Assembly (NCBI GenBank): GCA_964200075.2
Contig: CAXNAA020000061.1
Span: forward strand, 1 to 30,449
Source: Sphacelaria rigidula
Lineage: Eukaryota > Phaeophyceae > Sphacelariales
DNA length: 30,449 bases
Direction: 5' to 3'
Below the pieces are notes generated by a model. The model worked only from the letters and a program-made list of their open reading frames with translations. It was not told the origin of the DNA and did not search any database. The translations under genes and the position numbers were made by a program. Positions 1 to 9,374 of this stretch are shown in pieces. Every line of letters begins with the position of its first letter. Positions within the stretch are counted from its first letter, which is position 1.

Positions 1-96
1 AACCCGCCCGCCCTCCTCGCCATGGAACCAGAATGACAAGATAATCATGAAGATAATCCCAACGTCTACAAGATCCCCCCCCCCCCCGCCCCCCCC

Positions 97-695
97 ACCG
101 AAAACCTGGTCAGGCGAGAACCCGGCGTGCTCTGTCCCGGATTGTAGGGGCGGGCCCACTGTTGGGTTGGCGTCGGTTGGGGATGACGCTGTAAAACACG
201 CCACTCACTGCGTAAGCTAGGCAACCAGGTTACCGGGTTTGGTTTTGTGCGCTCGAGTTTTGTTTTGCGGTAACCATGATGGTCGTCGAGCTAGATTATG
301 CTGTGCCGCATGGGAGAACCTCAACTCCGCACAAAGGGGATGATCGTACTATGTAGTGTTCACATGGTGAGACACCCATGAGGCAGTGTATAAGCTGTGG
401 CTGTCTCTGGAAGTGGCGATACCAGAAAAATGAAGCAACCCAGTGGAGGGTATCATGTAAATGCAAGAAAATCAGTAGGCTTTGGGCCGAACAATCTCAG
501 CAGGATGCAGCTCACCCTTCATGCGACTCGCCGAACACACCACGGCGCTTCGCGCTTGGTGATTGATTGCGAGCCTGGTCCGACGAAAATCCAGCGTGCT
601 CCGTCCAGGCTTTGTAGGGATGCGGGGTCAATGGTCAGCATACTATTGCATGCAAGATCATGAGTACACCCCCCCCACCGAAAACCAGGATCAAG
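97..695. repeat. Diverged direct repeats, left edge
   Basis: A block at 97-150 recurs, diverged, at 570-622; both contain GCGTGCTC followed by GTCC and TTGTAGGG. The short lead-in CACCGAAAACC of the first copy recurs again at about 675. A poly-C run lies at 79-101. No gene is recognisable from 1 to about 800; short open frames here overlap one another and have no splice or family support. Confidence 0.5.
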
Positions 696-806
696 AACTG
701 AAAATGCAGTCAGATCAATTCTACCACATCATACGTAAAATCAGCAACGTGTACACACAAATTCTTTGCAGGTGCATTTCGCATGGCTTCCTTCACCTTG
801 ATATGA

Positions 807-1063
807 CAACCGACGTCGGGGGTCCCGGTTGTCGATGAGGATTGGTCCGACGACTGCCAGTGGTTCGAGGCGGCTGCCCCGGTGGTTCTAGCGGAGGGGC
901 GAAGGGTCGATACTACGCTGAGATATGCGCGGCAGCTGCTGCATACGGTGGGATCCCCGGTCGCCACCGGCGCTTCTTTGCCGAGTGAGGCCATATCCAC
1001 GTTAAGAATGTTAGTGTCCACCTTTATCGGCATGGGGAAGTGGGAGGCGGGGGGCGGGGATGT
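807..1063 (+). CDS. Candidate exon, unknown protein
   Basis: An open stretch begins after a TGA at 804-806 and stays open to 1106. The predicted peptide is helix-like, with an acidic/aromatic start (DEDWSDDCQWFE) and then amphipathic segments such as LRYARQLLHTV and ISTLRMLVSTF. A plausible donor (GAT|GTGAGG) would end the exon near 1063. No family is recognised. The opposite strand is also open across most of this interval (710-1033), so the strand is not certain. It may belong with the two candidate exons just downstream, but I could not join them. Confidence 0.25.
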
Positions 1064-1144
1064 GAGGGGTCGCAGCGAAGTGGTGCAAAACCTACGAGAA
1101 GTCTAACCTTGTACTCGTACAGCCATCACAACTGTTAGAGTGCG

Positions 1145-1357
1145 TTGTGTCCACCTCAGTTTACTTCCAGTAGCATAAGGTGCACTCTCGGCAATCATTT
1201 TTTTTCGAACTCAAATAACCACGTGTACGGCATGTTGCAAACCGTGGACAAGAAGAACTTGCGTGTGGTCTGCCGCTATCTTGAGGAGATTAGATTCATC
1301 CGCGATGTGTGTAGGTTGAGCAACACGCGCATTTTTCTTAGAATAATCGTTCTCAGC
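1145..1357 (+). CDS. Candidate exon, unknown protein
   Basis: The open frame runs from 1145. Its second half (from about 1230) has a coding-like charged peptide containing DKKNLRVVCRYLEEIRF, and it ends in frame at a good donor, AGC|GTAAGC, at 1357/1358. The true acceptor is unclear; the T-rich run near 1198-1205 could be its pyrimidine tract. No domain is recognised. Its relation to the neighbouring candidate at 1374-1484 is uncertain, because a direct splice between them would need an intron of only about 43 bases, far shorter than any other in the window. Confidence 0.2.
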
Positions 1358-1373
1358 GTAAGCGAGTCATGAA

Positions 1374-1484
1374 TTGGACAATTTTGGAGGCGGTTTTGAG
1401 TTTCTCCGCGATTTGAGTTTTCCAACGTTATGTTCGGAGCAAGTGGGCTTTAAAGATACACTGAATCGTTTGACGCAGAATCGG
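1374..1484 (+). CDS. Candidate exon, unknown protein
   Basis: A short open block with a coding-like peptide (FLRDLSFPTLCSEQVGF then KDTLNRLTQNR) ends at a consensus donor CGG|GTAAGG at 1484/1485. A possible acceptor is TTTTGAG at 1394-1400. Downstream the frame runs into poly-G and the assembly gap, so the rest of any gene cannot be followed. Unknown function. Confidence 0.2.
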
Positions 1485-1519
1485 GTAAGGTCGCTGGCTC
1501 AATATAAAGGGGAATACCT

Positions 1520-1663
1520 GGGGGGGGGGGGGGGGGGGGAGGTTTCCAAAAAAAAAGGGGGGGGGGTTGGCGAAGCTCCTAACGGACAGCCCCGGCGGGG
1601 AGAAAGTACCCCNNNNNNNNNNGTGGTGGACGCGGGGGAGAGGGGGGGGTGGGGGCGGGGAAG

Positions 1664-1700
<37 letters not shown>
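1520..1700. repeat. Long poly-G tracts flanking an assembly gap
   Basis: An uninterrupted G run at 1520-1539, a G-rich stretch from 1556 and a 34-base G run at 1667-1700 lie on both sides of the N gap. Runs of this kind can form G-quadruplexes and commonly stop sequencing, which would explain the gap. Run lengths here should be treated as unreliable. Confidence 0.8.
1613..1622. other. Assembly gap (10 N)
   Basis: Ten N bases sit between G-rich stretches. The true length is unknown. Confidence 0.99.
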
Positions 1701-1701
<1 letters not shown>

Positions 1702-1787
1702 GGGAAGCTTGCCAAATAGAAGTGGGTGCAGTTCGCGAATCTACCTAGAGTACAGCCCTGACGGCAGATAATGACCCCATCAAGTTC

Positions 1788-2465
1788 TCAGGGATGCCCT
1801 CATGCACGTTTCTAGGGACGACAGTGTGGGGCAACATTTTCCCGGCATCTCTGTATTCCCGTTAAGATACATGTAAGATATCGCTAGCTAGGGTAGGTTG
1901 CCAACTTTTGATTGGAACCGATCACGTGTTCAAATTCAGTGTTGTTCGGCCGCAAATGCATCACACATCGCCTGACACCCCTTTCTCGCTGAGATTGGCC
2001 GGGGAGGGGATGCGTTGATTTTATTCCCGGGAAATTGGGGCGGAGGAGGGGCAGCGTTCATGAAGTAGTCGGGTAAGGTGGGTATGTTCGAATAGTGCCT
2101 CAAGCGTGTTCATGGGGTCGCCATGTGTATTCAACAGGCCCTGAAGATACATGATGGCCCCTACCTGTAGTCAGGGAGGGCATGAAACAATATCCTCCCC
2201 GGGGTGTCTGCAGACCCGTTGAGGAGCACATAAGGAATCTCTAGTTGGGGTAGGCTGTAGGCTTTCTATTGGCACCTGTTGCGTGCTCAGCTTCAGTGTT
2301 GATCGACCGTAAATGGCTGACATATCGGAGAACACTCCAATTCCCGCTGAGATTGTTCGGGGAGGGGATGCGTTTGTTTTATTCTTGGAACGGGAATGGG
2401 GCCAGGAAGGGGTCTAAAAGGGAGATAGTGGGGTGAGTATGTGTTCATGATACCTCCCGCGTGTG
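1788..2465. repeat. Two diverged tandem units of about 380 bp
   Basis: Unit 1 (about 1788-2108) and unit 2 (about 2171-2465) share ordered blocks. These include CTAG(C/T)T-GGGTAGG, a TTCAGTGTTG block, CGCTGAGATTG, and GGGGAGGGGATGCGTT followed by TTTTATTC. Divergence and indels show that the duplication is old. No coding capacity is supported. Open frames across it on the - strand (2293-2709) change between the two copies and are not conserved. Confidence 0.65.
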
Positions 2466-2780
2466 CAGGGGCCTCACCATTCGCGTGTAAATGTAACTGC
2501 CTGTTCGAGTAGCGTAAACGGTAAATAGCACACATCGAGTTTGGGATATATACTTGATTGTTCACATGTTCTATCGAAGCGTCTGGGTGTTTAGGTGCAT
2601 CGTGGTTCGTGTGTAACATGCCAAACGGTAGAAACCACCCTTGTGGAAATGCTATTTTTTGGGGGGGAGGTGTAATGCGTGAGAGGCCCGCGTGCCTAGA
2701 GGACCGCACCGTAGCTCAAAACACCTCAAGATCGACATTATTCAACACCAATCGGGCCAGTATCTGAAGGGACCACGCCC

Positions 2781-2828
2781 CTGACCCTAACCCCAACCCC
2801 ATCCCCAACACTGACCCTGACCCTAACC
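2781..2828. repeat. Degenerate CCCTAA-type (telomere-like) array
   Basis: About 48 bases of C-rich hexamer-like units: CCCTGA, CCCTAA, CCCCAA, CCCCAT, CCCCAA, then CCCTGACCCTAACC. It resembles a mutated interstitial stretch of telomeric repeat on the C-rich strand. It is short and imperfect, so chance origin in C-rich DNA is possible. Confidence 0.45.
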
Positions 2829-2957
2829 ATAGGGGTATTCAAACGCCGATGCGGTCCTCTAAGCACGCGGTCCTCTCATGCATTACAGGGGGGCATCCAT
2901 CAAATCCCCGGGTGAGGAACTTGCGCCGTCCTTCATTTTTCACCCTTTAAGCAACCT

Positions 2958-3305
2958 AAAGGCTCTTTTACACGATCAAATCGTATTGCCATTCGCACGG
3001 TATAGATCAGGACGGTGAATACTCCCCCCCCCCCCCCAACTCACCATACACATCACGCCCCCGCGGCGGCCGTGGTCTCTTTTTCTTCGCGACCATGCGC
3101 CCCACCCAAAGGCTCTTTTACACCACCAAACCGTATTGCCATTCCCACGGTATAGATCAGGACGGTGAATCCCCCCCCCCCCCCCCCTGAATTCACGATA
3201 AACATCAGCCCCCGGGGACGACTGTGTTCTCGTTTCCTGCGCCATCATGCGCCCACACCCAAATCCGACCTCGCCATTGACACGGGATATATCAATTTAG
3301 GATGG
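2958..3305. repeat. Tandem repeat, units of about 150 bp with poly-C core
   Basis: Unit 1 (2958-3107) and unit 2 (3108-3260) both begin AAAGGCTCTTTTACAC, continue with CGTATTGCCATTC and CACGGTATAGATCAGGACGG, contain a poly-C run (around 3025 and 3170), and end CATGCGCCC-CACCC. A shortened third copy (3261-3305) keeps GCCATTGACACGG and the ATATATCA block. The open frame on the - strand across them only reflects the duplication. Confidence 0.85.
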
Positions 3306-3673
3306 ATTTGTTTTCGAGGATAAATCTTGGGAACCTTCAGTAGCATCTACAAAGGTTTCGAAAAAAAATCGAAGAAAGACTTGCACTTCTATCATATCCC
3401 TTGCTTACAGGGGATTCTGACAAATAAAAACAGTTTGAAAAGTTTCTTGTATGGGAACGAAAGAAGGTCGACATTGCTCGATGAACACGGAATTTTTCAA
3501 ATTGTGGATGGATTCTTGTGGCGGTGAGCGAGGCCACAAATCACAGCCGGCGAATGCATGCATATTCCCCCCCCAAAAAAAAACCGATACGTGTATAAAG
3601 GTTCCCAAAGTCCATCCTGAAAAAATAAAACACCCGCGAAGCGTAAAATCTCGTCCTCGACCTTGTTTATATT

Positions 3674-4184
3674 CTATTGTGGGCCATATAACACGGGATC
3701 TTACAAACGGGGGATGGATCTTTTATTGGGGATGAGAAACCCGGAGAATTAAAACCTTCGTATCTGGACCAAATCTTCGGAATATGGTTTCATTTCTTCA
3801 CCTACTGATAGCTATTGACAACTGCTACACGCCATGGAAATTTGGATTTCGATCACCGAAATGTTGGGGTCCTAGGTGAAAAAAATCGGAACCATCTTGG
3901 CATCCGTTCAGACACCCGGAATTCCCCCAAACTGTTTTTTTACCTAGGACCCCAAGATTTCGGTGATCAAAGTCCAAATTTCTGTGGTGTGTAGCAATCG
4001 TCAATAGCTGTCTTTAAGTGAGGAAATAAAACCACATTTCGAAGATGTGGTCCAGATACGAAGATTTTTATTCTCCGGGTTTCTCAACCCCAATAAAAGA
4101 TCCATTCCCAATGTATAAGATTCCGTGTTGTATGCTAAATTCTCGGCTCCAAACAAGTGTTCTCATGTATTAACCCCACAATAG
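3674..4184. mobile_element. Foldback (long inverted repeat) element
   Basis: The left arm (3674-3885) and right arm (3935-4184) are near-complementary along their length, separated by about 49 bases. Matching landmarks include GGGGTCCTAGGT at 3866 against ACCTAGGACCCC at 3942, GATCACCGAAAT against ATTTCGGTGATC, GATCTTTTATTGGGG against CCCCAATAAAAGATC, and CTATTGTGGG at 3674 against CCCCACAATAG at 4174. The right arm carries about 36 extra bases near its outer end. It has no coding potential. It is consistent with a non-autonomous foldback or MITE-like element; the superfamily is unknown and no clear target duplication was identified. Confidence 0.8.
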
Positions 4185-4904
4185 CAAACACGCGGCCTGG
4201 GTTTCTTTCCAGTCCCGATAGCCCTGCTATGATGAATGTACACACATCGTTGTGCTGCCCATATTCAGATGATGGCGTTCATCGGTTATGAATAAAAAAC
4301 AACACACAACGAGGGTCCATGAGAAACTAGTACTTTGTGTTCAAGAAGACGACATTCCGCCTGAGAAACAGGGCTCATTCCAAGGCCGCACGCTATATCC
4401 TATACGATGTGGTGATAAACAGTTACGATTCAGATTCGAAGACTCACTATATTTCCCTGATTGAGACACGGAGCCTTGAATTATTCGCACGTTCCTGAAC
4501 GCACAGGCCACTCCTGTATATCGTATAGCCGCTATCTGCTGATTCGCAGCAGCTATACACACATGCGAGAAGGAGAATCCAACTACTGTCTGCTACAGTA
4601 CAGCATAATGAAACGACAGCCTACGAGAGAGCGTCGTGGTACCCGAAATATTGCTCATCGCGCTCGGACAACGGCGTGCGGCGGTTACACGACGAGACCC
4701 CATCATACTGTAAATAGTACAGTACAAACAAGTCCGACACTGCACAAGTACGCGACAGCAGTATGAACTACGGTCGAACAGGAAATCACGCGGAAAACTG
4801 TCTGTGAGGTACATGCAGACCTGCATGCAAGAGTACAAAATGCAGTGTGCAGACGCAAATCACGCACGGCAGAGGGAGCCACAAACATGCATACATGCAC
4901 AGAC
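4185..4904. other. No recognisable feature
   Basis: Short overlapping frames occur on both strands but none shows domains, splice support or repeats. Any downstream exons of the - strand gene beginning at 5522 should lie in this direction, but I could not identify them. Confidence 0.5.
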
Positions 4905-5522
4905 CTTCCGGGTCCAGCTTCTTGGCGGAGCCGACGCTGATTTCATCGGCAGGGTTCCTTCTCCAGCATTGGTCTGGTTCCCCCATCCCAACGGCACTGA
5001 AGTATTGCTCGTTTGCTGGACAGAATGGCGATGAGTGGCCCACCCAAAATCGGAAGGCGCCCTTTGCGTGGCCTTCTGGCGCCTCTCACCATGAGAACGA
5101 TCAGCATTGCCGCCACCACCGTTATCGCCACCACTACTCACGCTTGGATCAAACCAGCGCATGCTTCTTGGGTGTGTCCCGCCATCCCTGACCATCGGAT
5201 AGCCAGCACTACTGCTCGGAGGTGCTATCGGGTGTTGTTCGGCGAGGGGAGGGTACTGCGGTAGAAGCGGCGGTTGCTGCGGTGTCGCGTCGAACGCGGA
5301 GGGCAGGAGGTACTGCCAAGCCGATGGCGGGGGCGGAGGGGGCGTCAGCGGCGTGGTCGAGTACCCCCGGCCCGGCTGGATGAACTGTAGCGGTGGTGGT
5401 GCCGGAGCCGCCACGCCACCGGATAAGGAACGGAGCGGGCCGGCCTGGGGCATGGCGTCCTCGCACACCACCTCGTCCTCCTCATCGCTGTCTACGAGCG
5501 CGAATTCTGACCCGAAGTTCAT
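4905..5522 (-). CDS. First exon of a proline-rich, low-complexity protein
   Basis: On the - strand an ATG at 5522-5520 opens about 206 codons to a possible donor AAG|GTCTGT at 4905/4904; the frame itself stays open to 4860. The peptide starts MNFGSEFALVDSDEEDE (acidic patch) and continues with Pro-rich stretches, including one run of six prolines. It then has a Gly/Asn run (GGDNGGGGNADR) and a basic/polar C-terminal part. This bias suggests an intrinsically disordered N-terminus, as in regulatory or cytoskeletal proteins, but no family is recognised. The length, single clean start and amino-acid bias support it as real. The donor is weak and later exons were not found, so the 3' end is provisional. 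Frames on the + strand inside it are antisense shadows. Confidence 0.5.
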
Positions 5523-7284
5523 AGTACTTGATGTTGAACGTATCTTTGCTGAGAGCTCACAAACGATGCAAGTGTCAGGTAGCAGTACTGCACGTGTTGA
5601 TGCGGGTAGCAGAAGAAAGGGATGCTGCTGCGAAAGGCTTTCGGTTGTTTTGTGGCCCCAGGGAGTCGAGGCTGGTGTGAACGACCGAAACGGCCGAAGA
5701 GAAGCCAGGAAGGTGATGTAGGGGAGAAACCGTGGGGGTATTATTGCTCTGTATAGACCCTGGTACTCGAAGGCTATGACACTTCACGCTGATCGTTCAA
5801 CCAGGGAGCACGACAACAGTCCTGCCGTAATATACCTCAGAGGGATCAATGAGTAGGTACAGCCTAACACGTGTCACTCGACATTGGAACGACCTGCCGC
5901 AGCCGTTTTTATTCGGTATGACCAATCTCTCGTCAAATTAGGGGTCCACGTATACGATGTACTATTGGGCGTTATTCTACGGTGTGTGTAACATAATAAA
6001 ATACCCCTGCCTTGACGAGCTTTCCGGCGAGGGCTAGCAGAAGTACTAACGGACGGCTTTCGAATCCTGAACAATACCTAACCCGTCCCTCGCATTATGG
6101 ATGTCTCCGATATTGCTAGTCAGAAACTCCGGGGTCATAAAACTATTCCGAAGTGAGGTTTTGTGCGGTTTTTGTTGTGCCAGGAATTCGGATTCTAACC
6201 TTTATTATTTTATTACATAATCGTGAGCAAAATCTTGGTTGAGCTACCCTTGGTTTGATATTTCGAGTTTGGTCTTTCGGAACAACGTGATGTCAGAGCT
6301 TCTCTTACTATACAGAGAAACCATATACTTCGTACATACTTTCGTTCAGTAACTCAGCAGGTCAGAGCTGGAAAATGATCGATGCTAAACGATACCACAA
6401 CTCGCGTCATCGTGGCAGTTCGTACTTTCATATAGGTGCTATAGGAACTAGCACATCGATGAAATTTTAGACCATAGCCACGGAAATGCGCAAGCGAAAA
6501 CCCTTGATTGATCTCTCGAGCTTAGGCTGCTGTCATTGAACAGTACGTGCACTTCCAATAAGTACCTCGTCATAAAACGCATCCAAACTCTCGGAACACT
6601 TTCGATTGCGCCGCAAATTTTGCATGCGCCCATGTGTAGTAGTTGCTCTGCACGAACATGCGAGTAGAGAGGCAACGCGATACACCCGGGGCCGTCGTGT
6701 CCCAGCTAGCAAGGCTATGAGCGAGTCTTGTTCTGGTGCAAGATGGCCGGTGAGAGTCTACCACAGATGTCTGGTAGAGAGCAGACCCCATCACTGCAGA
6801 GCCAGCAGGACATGTAGCTTTCTCGGACCCTCGTTCGGGCGGCCCTTACCTGCGCCGTGTGCGGCGCTGTTTCAAGGGGGGTGGGTTGGATTTGGGTAGC
6901 CCACAATACTGGCTCTGTAACATTGTGCTTCGATCTGGTGCCTCAGACTCTGCTATTGGTCCCGGTACTGCTTAACGGTACGGGTGGTAGACACGATTGG
7001 TGCCTGACGGACCAAGATTCGTACGCTTGCACCTAAGACGTCCCTGGCAGCAGGCGTCTTTTGGATGTGGTTGGAAGGCGTCATGTGTGTCAGAGACGGC
7101 TGGAGGAATCAAGATCCAAAGGCATTGAGTACTTCGCTCTGCTGCTGTCAAATATATATAGGGTACAGGGCGTTTCACATACGATAAACGGCATGCGCAG
7201 AAAGATTGGTCTTTGTAGCATGCCCCCTTTCGTCTGCTGCCCCATGGATTTTTTCAAGATTGTGTTCTGTACGGGCATGTGCTG
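5523..7284. other. Intergenic, nothing recognised
   Basis: This would contain the promoter of the - strand gene starting at 5522. I see no repeats, RNA genes or supported exons. A short frame around 5848-5940 is vaguely like the tail of a LINE-type polyprotein but is too short to call. Confidence 0.45.
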
Positions 7285-8030
7285 TAGGGCATGCGATTCC
7301 TCACAGAACTCTCAGAAATGTCGGGTACCGGTGTGGCAATCTTACAGAAATCACAGAAAACAGCGTTGTCGTGAGATTGAGAGTAGAGGATACGATCGAG
7401 AGTGAGAAGCGGTCAATTGATTACTAAATCGTTTCAGTTCCGAAATGATCCTCCACAAGGCCCGATACGCTTTCTGTAGAAGCTTGCCACTGAAGCCCTT
7501 GATATCCCAGAGTAGGATATGGACATGTACCTGTAAGCACACGCCAGTGTTACAGGTGAAGAAAAGCACACACGGGGAAAAAAAACTGTTCAAGTTAAAG
7601 CGAATGATAGGACCCACTCTCGATCAACGCTCTACTCTCATTTTCACGAAAACGTTGTTCGAACTTGTCGGGTACGGAATGAGAGGCTTACAGACAACCG
7701 TACCGCACATCGGGTATTTCTTCAAGGGCATACCCGCGCTCCGGGTACGGGTATAAATTCTGTACCGAACTCACAGAACTGTGGGGTAAGATTATGGAAG
7801 GCGTACAGAAACGACAGAAGGTGTCGGGCAGGGTTTGCAGGTTGCACAGAAAATCGTCCCCGCAACCGGGCCCCCGGTAACGGTACGGGAGGCTTACAGA
7901 ACTCACATAACTATCGGGTACCGATGTGAAAGTCTTACAGAAGTCACAGAACTGTCGGGTACAGTAAATACCTGGGAAAACATCACGGGTATACAGAAAA
8001 CCGTACCCTAATGAGAACACAACCTTGTTA
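7285..8030. repeat. Minisatellite array, copy 1 (interrupted)
   Basis: Repeated blocks of the form CTTACAGAACTCACAGAACT followed by GTCGGGTA, about 40-42 bases each, alternate with longer units of about 74 bases carrying GGGCATACCCG and a CCGGTAACGGTACGG-like end. The array matches, unit by unit, the array at 8713-9160. It is interrupted at 7359-7660 by a TIR element. Open frames across it are repeat artefacts. Confidence 0.8.
7359..7660. mobile_element. 302-bp non-autonomous TIR element (MITE-like)
   Basis: Terminal inverted repeats of about 47 bases: 7359-7406 begins AACAGCGTTGTCGTGA and includes GAGAGTAGAG and GATCGAGAGTG; 7613-7659 is its inverted counterpart (CACTCTCGATC, CTCTACTCTC, TCACG, CGTTGTT). 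GAA flanks both sides (7356-7358 and 7661-7663), a possible 3-bp target duplication. The related array at 8713-9160 lacks the insert and reads CAGAACTTGTCGG there, which works as an empty site. No protein is encoded. The superfamily cannot be fixed; 3-bp duplications occur in CACTA- and PIF/Harbinger-type elements. Confidence 0.8.
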
Positions 8031-8712
8031 TCAGCATCCCTGTGATGGGACCTACGTCACTACAGGGGCGACCTACAGATGACAGTTCACGAACACTCTG
8101 AACGGGGTCTACAGAGAAGGACTACACAAATACTCACAGTAGTAGATATGCACGGGATCGTCAACATCTATCGGTTTCACATACTCTCCCAGAGAGTACG
8201 TGAAGGAATTTCCACGGCTGCCCGCTCTCTGGAAGCACTTCGGCACCACGAAATCGTCCATGGCCGTGACAACTTTCGGGGGCAGCTCATACTCTTTGCC
8301 GTGCATATCGATAACGGCGTGGGTTTGATGACCACAACACAACCACCACCAATATCGATGACCTGCGTCTCGCTATCCCCCTCGTGGAGCGGATGAACCG
8401 CCCTCGCTCGGACCACCATCACTCGAGTCTAGGATGATCCATCCTGACGCTCTGCAGTACTGCTCGTGTTTCGTGTTTCATTCAGCAGTACCTCGTAGCT
8501 CGTCAGATTCCAAACTGAAAGAATTCCAAGTTTGAATTTTTATTGGTGTCGTAGTCTTGAATGAAGGAGTAGGGTGGGTTGACTGATGGAAGGTAAAGGT
8601 TCAGGCCATGAGGTTTTGTCTTGATTCAACCTAAATCCATATTTCCCCAAGGCATAGACCGGTGGTTGTGCCTGCAATCGGATGTATCAACAACAGTATA
8701 CCCTTACCCCGG
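8031..8712 (-). other. Spacer between arrays with a coding-like - strand stretch
   Basis: Between the two minisatellite arrays, the - strand is open at 8109-8342 with a protein-like, non-repetitive peptide containing HAVIDMHGKEYELPPK and YVKPIDVDDPVHIYY. An adjacent frame upstream (8342-8422) is also open. It has no recognised family and no clear start codon; the first codon candidate is TTG. It could be a decayed gene or element fragment, or an exon of an unseen gene. Confidence 0.3.
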
Positions 8713-9160
8713 GTAAGGGTATGGAAGACTTACAGAGCTAATAGAACTGTCGTGTACCGGTATGAAAGTCTTTCAGAGATTTCAGAACTTGTCGGATAAG
8801 GTATGAGGGGCTTACAGACAGCCGTACCGCCAATCGGGTTTTCTTTCAAGGGCATACACGCGTTCCGGGTACGAGTATACATTATATACAGAACTCACAG
8901 AGTTGTCCGGTAAGGGCATGGAAGGCGTGCAAAACTAACGGAATTGGTCGGCCAGGGTTGGGAGGTTGCACAGAAACTCAAACCCGCAAACGGGTATCAT
9001 ATCAAGAGCATACCCGTGCCCCCGGTGACGGTACGGGGGGCTTACAGAACTTATACAAATATCGGGTGAGGGTATGAAAGTACAGGACTGTCGGGTGCGG
9101 TAAATATCCGGGAAAAACCCCAGGTATACAGAAAACCGTTCCCTTCAGAACACAACCTTG
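8713..9160. repeat. Minisatellite array, copy 2 (uninterrupted)
   Basis: Units of about 42, 41 and 74 bases form a three-part higher-order repeat that occurs about 2.5 times. Short units start (C/T)TTACAGA...ACAGA and carry GTCGG-TAAGG-TATG; long units carry GGGCATAC-CG and end CCGGTGACGGTACGGG or similar. The last part (TACAGAAAACCGT, ACACAACCTTG) matches the end of copy 1 at about 8020. Confidence 0.8.
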
Positions 9161-9244
9161 GATATTTTCGCATCCTAACACAGATAAGATGCACCTCTTC
9201 CGGGGCTTCTTCCGTTGGCATGGGTATTGCCGTCATAGTACCAA

Positions 9245-9277
9245 ATGGATCACATGCATCGTTTGATCCATGCATCG
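9245..9277. promoter_or_regulatory. Small palindrome with direct repeat upstream of the ankyrin gene
   Basis: ATGGATCA (9245-9252) and TGATCCAT (9264-9271) form an 8-bp inverted pair, overlapping two copies of ATGCATCG (9254-9261, 9270-9277). It lies about 100 bases before the proposed ATG. A regulatory role is only a suggestion. Confidence 0.25.
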
Positions 9278-9374
9278 AATTGCTTTTGTAAAGATGTTCC
9301 TTTTCATCTACGTACAGCGCTTATAACTCCTCGCTTGCCGCCGGTCCGGTCCACTCGTAACTTCGTTACAGGAC

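Noticed and set aside
1358-1400. 43-base intron joining two left-end candidate exons
   Set aside because: Far shorter than all other modelled introns (at least 320 bases); left unjoined.
1428-1715. Poly-proline / poly-glycine frames
   Set aside because: Pure products of G homopolymers and of the N gap on both strands.
2293-2709. 138-codon - strand frame
   Set aside because: Covers the second tandem unit and is not conserved in the first; no domain.
5013-5264. + strand frames opposite the proline-rich exon
   Set aside because: Antisense shadows of a compositionally biased coding exon; peptides show no pattern.
5848-5940. Peptide resembling the tail of LINE polyproteins (RHWNDLPQ)
   Set aside because: Only about 25 residues before a stop, no reverse transcriptase motifs nearby.
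7285-9160. The two arrays as LTRs of an element or as a CRISPR-like array
   Set aside because: Repeats are internally tandem, diverged and lack uniform spacers or TG...CA ends; the minisatellite explanation fits better.
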